From assembly GCA_963815495.1 (NCBI GenBank), contig CAWFGW010000011.1, forward strand, positions 1 to 64,000: a stretch of 64,000 nt of DNA, written 5' to 3'. Below the pieces are notes generated by a model. The model saw only the letters and a list, made by a program, of their open reading frames with translations. It searched no databases and was not told the DNA's origin. The stretch is from CAWFGW01 sp963815495. GTDB lineage: Bacteria; Bacteroidota; Bacteroidia; Cytophagales; JAAEPT01. The number at the start of each line of letters is the position of its first letter. The stretch's first letter is position 1. Positions 26,618 through 34,500 of this stretch are shown here, piece after piece. Position numbers and translations under genes: made by a program.

Positions 26618-27325
26618 CTACCGGCTCACTTGAAAATCAAACTCATTTTTACCATACACCCATGGCTCTAAGCCATCCCTGACGAAAGTTAATTGCTTTT
26701 TTAATTTATCAACGACCACTGCCGTGATTGTATAGTTACCAAATTGCAAGTAATCCGCGTTCATTGGAGTACAAAATGCTGTCATATCAGTAATATCTCT
26801 AAAATAAGTTTTTGTATTAGCTATTTGATTTTCAGGCATATCTTTATCCGATATCACATTGCCTAAATTGTATTTAAATACTCCTTCTTTGCATAAGCGC
26901 CCTCCAAAACTACATGCTTTATACTGAAACTTTAATGGTTCAAATTCGATTTGACCAAACGCGGGTTCTTCTTCTGAGCTAGGTTTATTTACATTTTTAT
27001 TGTCAGAATACAACTCCATGTAATCATCAAAATATTCTGGTGCTTCTTCAGCTGATTTTGCCAACTTCACAAAATTCCATGTTTCACCACCGCTGCCTGT
27101 TTTTTGAGCAGTACGAGAAAATTGAACACTCACTTGGGTGATTTTTTCATTTGAAACACTAAAATATATGGTAGCACTTTCTTTACCGTTGACAGTTTCT
27201 AGTTGAAATTCCGCTCCATTTATCTGCTTTATCTTCCAGGGTTTTATTGTGTTTAAAACAGATTGATTACTTGGGGTTCTTTCCAATTTTTTCAAGTTCA
27301 GATTTGCTGTATAGTAATTTGTCAA
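26618..27325 (-). CDS. Fragment: N-terminal unknown domain of the LamG/FN3 giant
   Basis: 235 residues with no recognised family. It contains CSFGGRLCKEGVFKYNLGNV and several acidic loops. The Met start is internal. It ends at an artificial stop; a neighbouring frame reads on as VAVEEIDQFLYVLDNSQEPV into the propeller-like part. Confidence 0.55.
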   Translation of the reverse strand: MTNYYTANLNLKKLERTPSNQSVLNTIKPWKIKQINGAEFQLETVNGKESATIYFSVSNEKITQVSVQFSRTAQKTGSGGETWNFVKLAKSAEEAPEYFDDYMELYSDNKNVNKPSSEEEPAFGQIEFEPLKFQYKACSFGGRLCKEGVFKYNLGNVISDKDMPENQIANTKTYFRDITDMTAFCTPMNADYLQFGNYTITAVVVDKLKKQLTFVRDGLEPWVYGKNEFDFQVSR

Positions 27326-27617
27326 TGAAAGAAAAATAAGCTTTAGCGTTAGAAAAAAGAGGTGCTAATAACTGCCAATCTCTATTTTGAATATACTGCT
27401 CAACCAATTGTAAAGTGGATTTCTCTTCGATAACAGTTGAAGTATAAACCCCTGTGGAGTTCCAAGCTGGTTCTGTACCTGTAAATTCTACTTTACCCAA
27501 AAGTCCTTTTTTAATCTCTATTGGACTTTGTGCATATATATTCACAAAATGTAAAACAACAAATGACAAAAGTAAGAACAACCTTAACGAAGGTTTGAAA
27601 TTATTTTCTTTCTGCAT
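27267..27617 (-). CDS. Fragment: signal peptide and N-terminus of the LamG/FN3 giant
   Basis: 116 residues. A clear signal peptide ends at NIYAQ. The mature start SPIEIKKGLLGKVEFTGTEP matches no domain I recognise. Frame is lost after LEKIGKN and resumes in the next fragment, which overlaps it by 59 bp. Confidence 0.65.
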   Translation of the reverse strand: MQKENNFKPSLRLFLLLSFVVLHFVNIYAQSPIEIKKGLLGKVEFTGTEPAWNSTGVYTSTVIEEKSTLQLVEQYIQNRDWQLLAPLFSNAKAYFSFIDKLLYSKSELEKIGKNPK

Positions 27618-27619
27618 AA

Positions 27620-28081
27620 TTAGTTAGACCCTGTTATACTATGATATGTACCCGCATTTGAAATTATTTCTTCAGAAATAAGGGGGTGATGTTCTTTTAC
27701 TGCTTTTAACAAATTATCTACAAAATCAAATGTGTTAGATGGATTCATATATATAAAGTCTTGCATTTTCCCATGAAATAATTCCCATAAAAACGAATCA
27801 TTAAAAATATTTGGTTGTGTTAGTATCAAATCCTGTAAATAAGCTAACACAATCTTATTATCTCTATTCCTTACTTCTTGAGAGAGAGGGAAAAGCATTT
27901 TCGTAAAAGCTTCATTAATGTAAAATCGACTTGGGTCTTGAACATAGTTCCACAAACTAGTTGGCATTAAATTCCCCTCACTATTTTCTATTAATCCCAT
28001 GTTTTTCTTTATTTCAATTTCTACACCTTTTAAATAATCAATATAGTCTTGTTTAATTCTTTCACTTGGAAATGATTTCAC
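27620..28081 (-). CDS. Fragment: C-terminal part of the unknown secreted protein
   Basis: 153 residues, helical (FPSERIKQDYIDYLKGVEIE; DSFLWELFHGKMQDFIYMNP). It directly continues the 28084-28608 frame once the A-run is lengthened by one. Unrecognised. Confidence 0.6.
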   Translation of the reverse strand: MKSFPSERIKQDYIDYLKGVEIEIKKNMGLIENSEGNLMPTSLWNYVQDPSRFYINEAFTKMLFPLSQEVRNRDNKIVLAYLQDLILTQPNIFNDSFLWELFHGKMQDFIYMNPSNTFDFVDNLLKAVKEHHPLISEEIISNAGTYHSITGSN

Positions 28082-28083
28082 CT

Positions 28084-28608
28084 CTAAAAAAGCTCAAAAC
28101 TAATTGGTATTTTTTCAATCCCGAGATAACATGAAATTTCAGCATAGTATTTTCCAGAAGAAAAGTACCATGGGTAATCATTACTTTTCAAGGTCTCGAT
28201 ATTCGGGTAATAAACGGAGGGATTACTGTCGTAAAAAAGAAAAAACTTATTATGGACTTTTGTTTTAGATTGATAAGGTTGTAAAGCATTTTCTTCGTTA
28301 TAAAAAATTTCTATTAGTCTTTTTTCTCGTTCTTCATATTTCTTAATAGTCTCTTCGTCTAGTTTTTGTTTTGTTTTTTTAGTAGCTACATATTCTTTCC
28401 CAGTATCTAAATTCTTCAATCTAGTGAAGGGTAAATAATTTAAATTGCGACCAACACTTATCCATTTTTTTGGCAAATTGTCGGTGTTTTTTACCGTTAT
28501 AAAAAAGTATATCTCTTCCCCTTCAATAAATGTATTTTTTCTATTAATTGAATCTTGATATATAACGACTCCATCATATCGGCTTTGAGAATTACCATGT
28601 ATCGACAT
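28084..28608 (-). CDS. Fragment: N-terminal part of the unknown secreted protein
   Basis: 174 residues. The first Met in this frame lies inside the signal peptide that the repaired frame would encode. Contains EGEEIYFFITVKNTDNLPKK, like a beta-sandwich strand pair, and a charged helix (EETIKKYEEREKRLIEIFYN). Confidence 0.6.
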   Translation of the reverse strand: MSIHGNSQSRYDGVVIYQDSINRKNTFIEGEEIYFFITVKNTDNLPKKWISVGRNLNYLPFTRLKNLDTGKEYVATKKTKQKLDEETIKKYEEREKRLIEIFYNEENALQPYQSKTKVHNKFFLFYDSNPSVYYPNIETLKSNDYPWYFSSGKYYAEISCYLGIEKIPISFELF

Positions 28609-28712
28609 GAAAACAAATAAAAAACAGGATATAAATTTTCATAGTTATTGTTTTCTTACTAGTTGATTTAAAATAGTGTTTTGTAATGATTCAGGTAATA
28701 ATAATCCTTTTG

Positions 28713-29177
28713 TCATTGCATTTCTAATATAGGTAAGTTGCTTAGATGGAGAGTCGAAATAAAAAGAAAAGAGTTTGAGTATGAATTTGAACCCGTTATA
28801 TATGAATTATGCGCTAATGCAGAAGAACTTTCATTGGAGTTAGAAATATAGGGTTGAGCCCACGCATGCAAAATTTCATGACTAGCTTCATAAATCATTG
28901 CAAAATCTACCTCATTATTATTATCTAATTTAAATCGAGGATCTGTAAGGTATCCGTTATGAAAAACTCCCACTACGCTACGCCTCATAATATCAGGTAT
29001 ATTTGGTCCAATACAGAGACCAACATTACCATAATCGTTACATAAACTTGGTCCTGGAAACGTTTTCCCAAATAGTCCTCCGTAATATGATTTTACTATC
29101 CGATTGAAGGTTCTTCCCCTACAGAAGCTGTAGAAATATAATCTTTGTAAAAAGAAAAGTGGTTTGCTCTGAAACAA
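28713..29177 (-). CDS. Fragment: HExxH-containing C-terminal part of the lipoprotein
   Basis: 154 residues. True sequence starts at about RIVKSYYGGLFGK. Contains DFAMIYEASHEILHAWAQ: two histidines and a glutamate in the zincin arrangement, after a hydrophobic helix, as in metallopeptidases. A third zinc ligand is not obvious. The printed end (STLHLSNLPILEMQ) is out of frame. Confidence 0.55.
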   Translation of the reverse strand: MFQSKPLFFLQRLYFYSFCRGRTFNRIVKSYYGGLFGKTFPGPSLCNDYGNVGLCIGPNIPDIMRRSVVGVFHNGYLTDPRFKLDNNNEVDFAMIYEASHEILHAWAQPYISNSNESSSALAHNSYITGSNSYSNSFLFISTLHLSNLPILEMQ

Positions 29178-29554
29178 ACGACTTGATTCGTATTAAGAGA
29201 AGCAGATGAGTAATAATCTTCTGGTATCGCATTACATGCATTGTAATAGGTTTCCATAATATTTTGGTAAGCTTTATTAGTTGCGTATTGTAACGCACCA
29301 TCAATAACTTCAACTTCCCAGTTTGGAAATTGATTTAGATCTTTAAAATCTATAAGCTTATCATACCAATACTGGTAATCTGAAGCAATCAATTTCAAGT
29401 TCCCATTTTGATCAAAAAACTTATCAACTCCAACCGTACAGGGTTTAACTATGATATCAAACGAGTTAGAGACAGGGTCGGACTTAACCCAATCTAAATC
29501 TGTTGTTTTTTTATTGCTGTAAGCGTCTTCTAAAAATTTTTTCAAAACTCCCAT
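29096..29554 (-). CDS. Fragment: pre-protease part of the lipoprotein
   Basis: 152 residues, mixed helix and strand (YWYDKLIDFKDLNQFPNWEV, YATNKAYQNIMETYYNACNA). It continues across a missing base near 29105 into the HExxH fragment. Confidence 0.5.
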   Translation of the reverse strand: MGVLKKFLEDAYSNKKTTDLDWVKSDPVSNSFDIIVKPCTVGVDKFFDQNGNLKLIASDYQYWYDKLIDFKDLNQFPNWEVEVIDGALQYATNKAYQNIMETYYNACNAIPEDYYSSASLNTNQVVCFRANHFSFYKDYISTASVGEEPSIG

Positions 29555-30038
29555 AAGCGCCCGCTGTGATTTTGTTTAAAGAAGTAAAATTAGCATCAGA
29601 GGGTACTTCAAGCACGTTCAATTTTAATTGTCTAACTCCTTTTGGTGCCGTGGCTTCTAATTTTATATTATCGGAATCAACGTATGCATCATTTTCTGTA
29701 ACAATCACTACTTGCGATGAGCGAAATTGCCCCCCTGTAGAACCCTTATCATCAACTGTTAGTAATAACGTATAATTGCCACTATTGTAAATCTTAAACT
29801 TAAAAACAAAGCTATGATAGTCTCCCAATTCATCGCAGTATTTAATCACAGGAGGATCTTCACTAGTTCCTTGCCTAATCACCTCACCCGTTTGGGTTTC
29901 ATAAATTAATGATTGTACCTTTTTACTCTCTTCATTGTTGCCCAAATAATCATCATTTCTCAAATGAACCCCTATTTTATGTCCATTACTCTCTGCTAGA
30001 GCTTTTCTTAAATACTTGTTTAGGTTCACTTTGTACAA
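29511..30038 (-). CDS. Fragment: middle part of the lipoprotein
   Basis: 175 residues, beta-rich (FVFKFKIYNSGNYTLLLTVD), perhaps an Ig-like domain. The true reading leaves this frame at an A/T homopolymer near 29545 and continues as FLEDAYSNKKTTDLD. Confidence 0.5.
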   Translation of the reverse strand: MYKVNLNKYLRKALAESNGHKIGVHLRNDDYLGNNEESKKVQSLIYETQTGEVIRQGTSEDPPVIKYCDELGDYHSFVFKFKIYNSGNYTLLLTVDDKGSTGGQFRSSQVVIVTENDAYVDSDNIKLEATAPKGVRQLKLNVLEVPSDANFTSLNKITAGAYGSFEKIFRRRLQQ

Positions 30039-30453
30039 GCATGTATCTCACGCCATCCCTACCGCTATATACATAGTCGCCACTTTCTGACGTAGATTTA
30101 TACAAAGGATAAATAAATTCGCTTTCATATTGACCTACACCAACTAGCGGAGGCATCTTTTTTAAATCAATATTATACTCATTTTGAACTAATGGACACT
30201 CTACCCCTCGTCTGGTCAACCCATCACTACAACCAAAACTAGACGGACATTCAATCGGGTAGGACAATTCACCACCACAATCGCCCACGTTTTCATCATA
30301 TTCAAAAACAAAATCTTCTCGAATATTAACATTTTGATATTTAGGTTTTTTATACTCTTCAACATAACCTGGGTCAGTCAACATAGCATCCTGAGGATCA
30401 CTTTTAGCATTACCATAATTTCCAGCTTCGTAGTTTTTTTTACTGATAAACAT
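29986..30453 (-). CDS. Fragment: Cys-rich middle part of the lipoprotein
   Basis: 155 residues with a Cys cluster (VGDCGGELSYPIECPSSFGC, then RRGVECPLVQ), probably disulfide bonded after export. Met start is internal. The last ~10 residues before the stop are in the wrong frame. Confidence 0.5.
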   Translation of the reverse strand: MFISKKNYEAGNYGNAKSDPQDAMLTDPGYVEEYKKPKYQNVNIREDFVFEYDENVGDCGGELSYPIECPSSFGCSDGLTRRGVECPLVQNEYNIDLKKMPPLVGVGQYESEFIYPLYKSTSESGDYVYSGRDGVRYMLVQSEPKQVFKKSSSRE

Positions 30454-30511
30454 TGTACCAGAATAGAGGTTAGGAACTGTATGGTCTTTAATAGTTACTC
30501 CGCTTGCAATG

Positions 30512-30922
30512 TCATACTGATTCGTCTCCTCTTACTTTCGGAACTGATCCTCTGTAAATATTTAACCCATCTTCTACATCTATCCATTCCCCTACACCTT
30601 TATTTGAGTACACATCATCCTGTTTAGTGGAGTTAAATCTAAAAAAACAATCACACTCTAATTCCTCCCAATCTTTAGCAAAGCGCTTTTTATCCTTGCC
30701 AGAACCAGATTGGTTATCACAATTTGGAGTACTACCTCTAGTCCAGTACCAGTTCCCATTTATTCTCATCGGTCTATAACAAATAAAATGTTCATGAGAA
30801 TCAAAAGTAAACGCATTTTGCCCTGTAAGATTACAATAAACACTTTCGCTACAACTTGACAACATCATCAATAAAAAGACAAAAAAAACAATTGTCGTAT
30901 TTCGTAAAATTTTCATAAACAA
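30512..30922 (-). CDS. Fragment: lipoprotein N-terminus
   Basis: 136 residues with the signal peptide and lipobox LSSC. The mature part has several Cys (YCNLTGQ, HFICYRPMRI, LECDCFFRF) and ends out of frame. The next frame reads DIASGVTIKDHTVPNLYSGT. Confidence 0.6.
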   Translation of the reverse strand: MFMKILRNTTIVFFVFLLMMLSSCSESVYCNLTGQNAFTFDSHEHFICYRPMRINGNWYWTRGSTPNCDNQSGSGKDKKRFAKDWEELECDCFFRFNSTKQDDVYSNKGVGEWIDVEDGLNIYRGSVPKVRGDESV

Positions 30923-31536
30923 ATTATCAAATCACTAAATATGTTTTTCATAATAATTATTTAAAAACAACCCCAGAAGGAAAGTATGCTACGGTCTCAA
31001 TCACTACCTTAGCCATTTATAACCACTGACTACACAGCCCCAAAATCCCAAACAAACACTCCAAAAATCCTCCGCTACTAAAACACCTTCACGGGCTACT
31101 TTTAAAATCCAACAAAACTTTTAACGCTAATGCTTTCTTTCATTATCCCCATCCCAATTGTTAAATCGGGACATAAAATGGATAGCGGATAATGACCTAC
31201 TCAATCAGCTTCTCCAGTTACACACCGTAAAAGTAAATTTTGTAGTTGTATTGTCAACCTTTTATTTGCTTTTTTTACCTTAGTATAAAAAACTAAAACG
31301 CGATTTACCCATTAATCATTTTTACCACCCCAAACTAGTTAATCACACAACTTTTTATGTATTTTGGCGTAATGTCAGGTTTAATAATCATAGGAGAGTT
31401 TTGAGTTGTTTTACTTAAATGTCGATTAACGCATATATTTATCGTAAAACATTAAATTATTCAAAAACCTTTCCAACCAGTTTTACTTAAAACCCGATAT
31501 TGTTTTGAAGGAACGATACATTAACATTTCATCTCT
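30923..31536. other. Divergent intergenic region between two surface-protein loci
   Basis: AT-rich, separates the minus-strand lipoprotein unit from the plus-strand giant adhesin, so both promoters should lie here. It contains an imperfect long hairpin (cattatcc 31141-31148 with ggataatg 31187-31194). No gene seen and no -7 element I would assert. Confidence 0.55.
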
Positions 31537-34500
31537 GTGATTAAGCATATTAAATTCTTAAAAATTTGTATTGGCGCAATTTTATTTTTTGCGGTTTATA
31601 CTAATTCACATGCAGCTCCCTACACAACTTTAGTGGATAGCACTATTACTGATGCTAATTGTAGTGTTGTAAACACAGTAGGTGGGTGTATTGGTGGGAC
31701 TGGATCAGCAGTCTTAACGTTTACTGTAAACGCCCCAGCTAATAACTTACAGAGAATTCGAGTTCTCGGAACAAAAGAAATACAAATTGACACTGTTTTA
31801 ACCGCTGGAAGCACCATTTATTCCATAACGCTTGATAGTTTATGCAAAGGGTCTTATATAGTTATTGCCTCTGTTTTCATACCTGGTTTAGGTATATTTC
31901 CAGACGTCATTACATCCTTTACTGTAGGTGGGTCTGACGCCATTGAAACCACCAATAATTTCTCTGATGAAACATGTAACAACAATAAAGACGGACAAAT
32001 AAGTGTGATTCCTGATGGAGGAACACCTCCATTTAGTATAACTTGGAATGATGGAAATACAGATTTTGATCGATTTAACCTTTCCCCAACAATGTATTCC
32101 TATACAGTCACTGACCAAGTCAATTGTTCTTATGAAGATTCGGTCATAATCGAACAAGGAGAGGTAATAATATCTGACTTCACATTTTCAAATGTTTGCC
32201 AAAACCTCCCCACCACATTTACCGATGCGTCCACGAATTCCTCTGCTTCACCGCTAAGTTATGATTGGCTTTTTCCAGACGGCAGCCCTGCTTCGGCAAG
32301 TGCTCAAGGACCTCACGATGTGGCTTTTTCTAGTTCTGGAGCTAAGAACATTCAATTAGTAGTCGATAACGGAACTTGTTCGGATACCAGTAATCAGACC
32401 TTGACCGTTTTTCCACGCCCTACTTTTACACCTATTCCCGATGTGGCTATTTGTGCGGGTGAATCGGTGCAGTTATCAGCAACACTAGGTACCGACTATA
32501 CCTACTCTTGGTCACCTAACAACGGTTCTTTAAGTGGCACGAACATTAGAAACCCACTAGCAACACCAGACACTACCACTACTTATGTTGTAGCTATAAC
32601 TACTCCCAATGGTTGTACCGCCAATGATACCGTAACTGTTACTGTTAACCCATTACCTGTTATAAATCCCCTATTCACGGATTCCACTATTTGTGAAGGT
32701 GAGTCAATACAATTGCAAGTAAATTCTGGAGGCAGTTACTCCTGGACTCCGGCAGACTCATTAAATAACCCTTCCATTTTCAACCCAACCACTTCTCCAA
32801 AAGCGACTACTCTCTATAAAGTGGTGATGAGCACAGGGGCAGGATGTAGCGACTCGACAACGATTACGCTGAATGTGAATCCCCGTCCATCCTTAACGCC
32901 TCCATCAAACAAAACTATTTGTGAAAATGACTCGGTCCAGCTTATACCAACTGGGCCTACTATTGTTAATTATCAATGGTCTCCTGGAAATTCGCTCAGC
33001 GACTCTACAATAGCTTCGCCTTATGCAAAGCCTTTAATCTTAACTCAATATGAAGTAAGAGGTTTTGATAATAATGGGTGTTATGACTCGGCATTTGTAA
33101 CGGTAACTGTAAATACTGCTCCTGTTGTGGTAGCCTCTGAAAATGATTCTATTTGTTTTGGTGAATCTATTATATTGACCGCTACAGGAGCAAATTCATA
33201 TCTATGGTCTCCTGGTGATTCCTTAAGCTCTACTACTTCACCTTCTCCTATTGCCAACCCAAGCACCACTACTGATTATATTGTGCGGGGACAAAATTTG
33301 GCTGGTTGTTTTGCCTATGATACCGTTAATATTAAAGTTAACTCCTTACCCAGTTTAACTGTGACTAATGATACGGCTATTTGCCAAGGAGAGAACATTT
33401 TGTTAAATGCTACAGGGGCCGGAAGTTATAGTTGGTCTCCTGACTCCACGTTAAGTGCTGGCAATGTAGCATCGCCTACCGCGCAACCAAGTCAAACCAC
33501 TACTTATGTAGTAGTTGGTGAAAATGCTTTCAATTGTCAAACGTCCGATTCGGTTTTAATAACCGTAAATTCATTGCCAAACTTAACAGTAACTGCGGAT
33601 ACAGCAATTTGTGAAACTTTATCTCTACCATTATCCGCTTCAGGAGCTGACAGCTATGTATGGTCACCAAATGATGGTTCTTTGAATGATATCACTTTGG
33701 CTAACCCGATTGCCACCCCAGATAATACGACTACTTACACGGTTATTGGAACGGATGGAAATAATTGTTCAAGTAGTGTTAACGTAACCATTACTATAAA
33801 TTCTCGACCAACAATTACCGCAGAAAAAGACACTACGCTCTGTGCCGTTCAACCCGTATCATTAGCTGCTTCAGGAGGAAATACCTACACTTGGTCACCC
33901 TCTCAATTCTTAAATGACAGTACTTCTGCAACACCTATAGCCACTCCGCTTTCTAATGTATCCTATGAGGTTACTGGTACGGATGCAAATGGCTGCGTGG
34001 GCAAAGACACGGTAACCATTAATGTATTCTCTTTACCAACTGTTGTTGCTTCTAATGACACGGCATTATGTATTGGAGAAAGTGTTTCACTAAATGCTAC
34101 TGGGGCTGATAATTATTCTTGGACGCCAAACACTACTTTAAATCAAGATGACATTCCAAACCCAGTTGCTACACCAAACTCCACTAGTAAATATTATGTC
34201 ACCGGTACCGATGGTAACAGTTGTTCAAACACCGATTCAGTAACAGTAACCATCAACCCGCTTCCTTTAATAAACATTTCACCAGACGATACCATTTGTA
34301 GAGGTGAATCAACTTTATTAACAGCTTCAAACCCTACTGGAGGTACTTTTGTATGGTCAGATGCAAGCACACTTTCTGCATCAACAGGGGCGTCAGTAAC
34401 CGCTTCACCGTTAATCGATACACGTTATAAAGTGGAAGTCACTACTCCTCAAGGATGTATTGACTCCGCCTTTGTTGATGTATTCATTGATCCTATCATT

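Larger units (their letters stand above)
20606..27617 (-). pseudogene. Giant LamG/FN3 surface protein with T9SS type A domain, broken by indels
   Basis: About 7 kb, equal to roughly 2330 codons if repaired. Order: signal peptide (LRLFLLLSFVVLHFVNIYAQ); unknown N-terminal region; a beta-propeller-like stretch (VLYVSDLNGLHAIEINKGTG); Cys-containing Ig-like repeats; a LamG/concanavalin-like domain around 22250-22830 (DFHQGSYTFEAWIQIPEG); at least four fibronectin type III repeats; and a type A T9SS sorting domain (SPNPFEEYLNVKI ... GVYYLRIL ... KVIKL). I checked breaks near 21300 (a base missing before NSKSSTF), 20930 (an extra T) and 20830; all are single-base. It starts 2 bp after the preceding gene's stop, as third gene of a unit. 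Likely a surface adhesin or recognition protein. Confidence 0.7.
27620..28642 (-). pseudogene. Secreted protein of unknown function, two homopolymer frameshifts
   Basis: About 340 codons when two single-base errors are undone. From the ATG at 28640-28642, dropping one T of a six-T run gives a signal peptide, MKIYILFLFVFMSIHGNSQS. Adding one A to the six-A run near 28087 (plus strand) joins ISFELF to LEVKSFPSERIKQDY. No family recognised; the N-terminal half looks beta-rich and the C-terminal half helical. Second gene of a three-gene unit: its start lies 2 bp from the preceding stop, and its own stop 2 bp before the giant protein's ATG. Confidence 0.65.
28645..30922 (-). pseudogene. Lipoprotein with HExxH metalloprotease-like motif, broken by indels
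   Basis: About 758 codons if repaired. N-terminus FFVFLLMMLSSCSES is a lipobox with Cys as lipidation site. The C-terminal part holds EASHEILHAWAQPY, an HExxH zinc-ligand/catalytic motif (28866-28880). I traced breaks near 30525, 30020, 29545 (A/T homopolymer), 29105 and 28760. The last repair gives the ending FYFDSPSKQLTYIRNAM...NQLVRKQ, with a stop at 28645 only 2 bp before the next gene. First gene of a unit with the unknown secreted protein and the LamG/FN3 giant. No family could be named; protease activity is inferred from the motif only. Confidence 0.65.

Noticed and set aside
11190..30600. Programmed frameshifting as an explanation of the broken frames
   Set aside because: The breaks are many, of both signs, at varied sequences and with no slippery heptamer or downstream structure in common. 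Indel error or decay is simpler.
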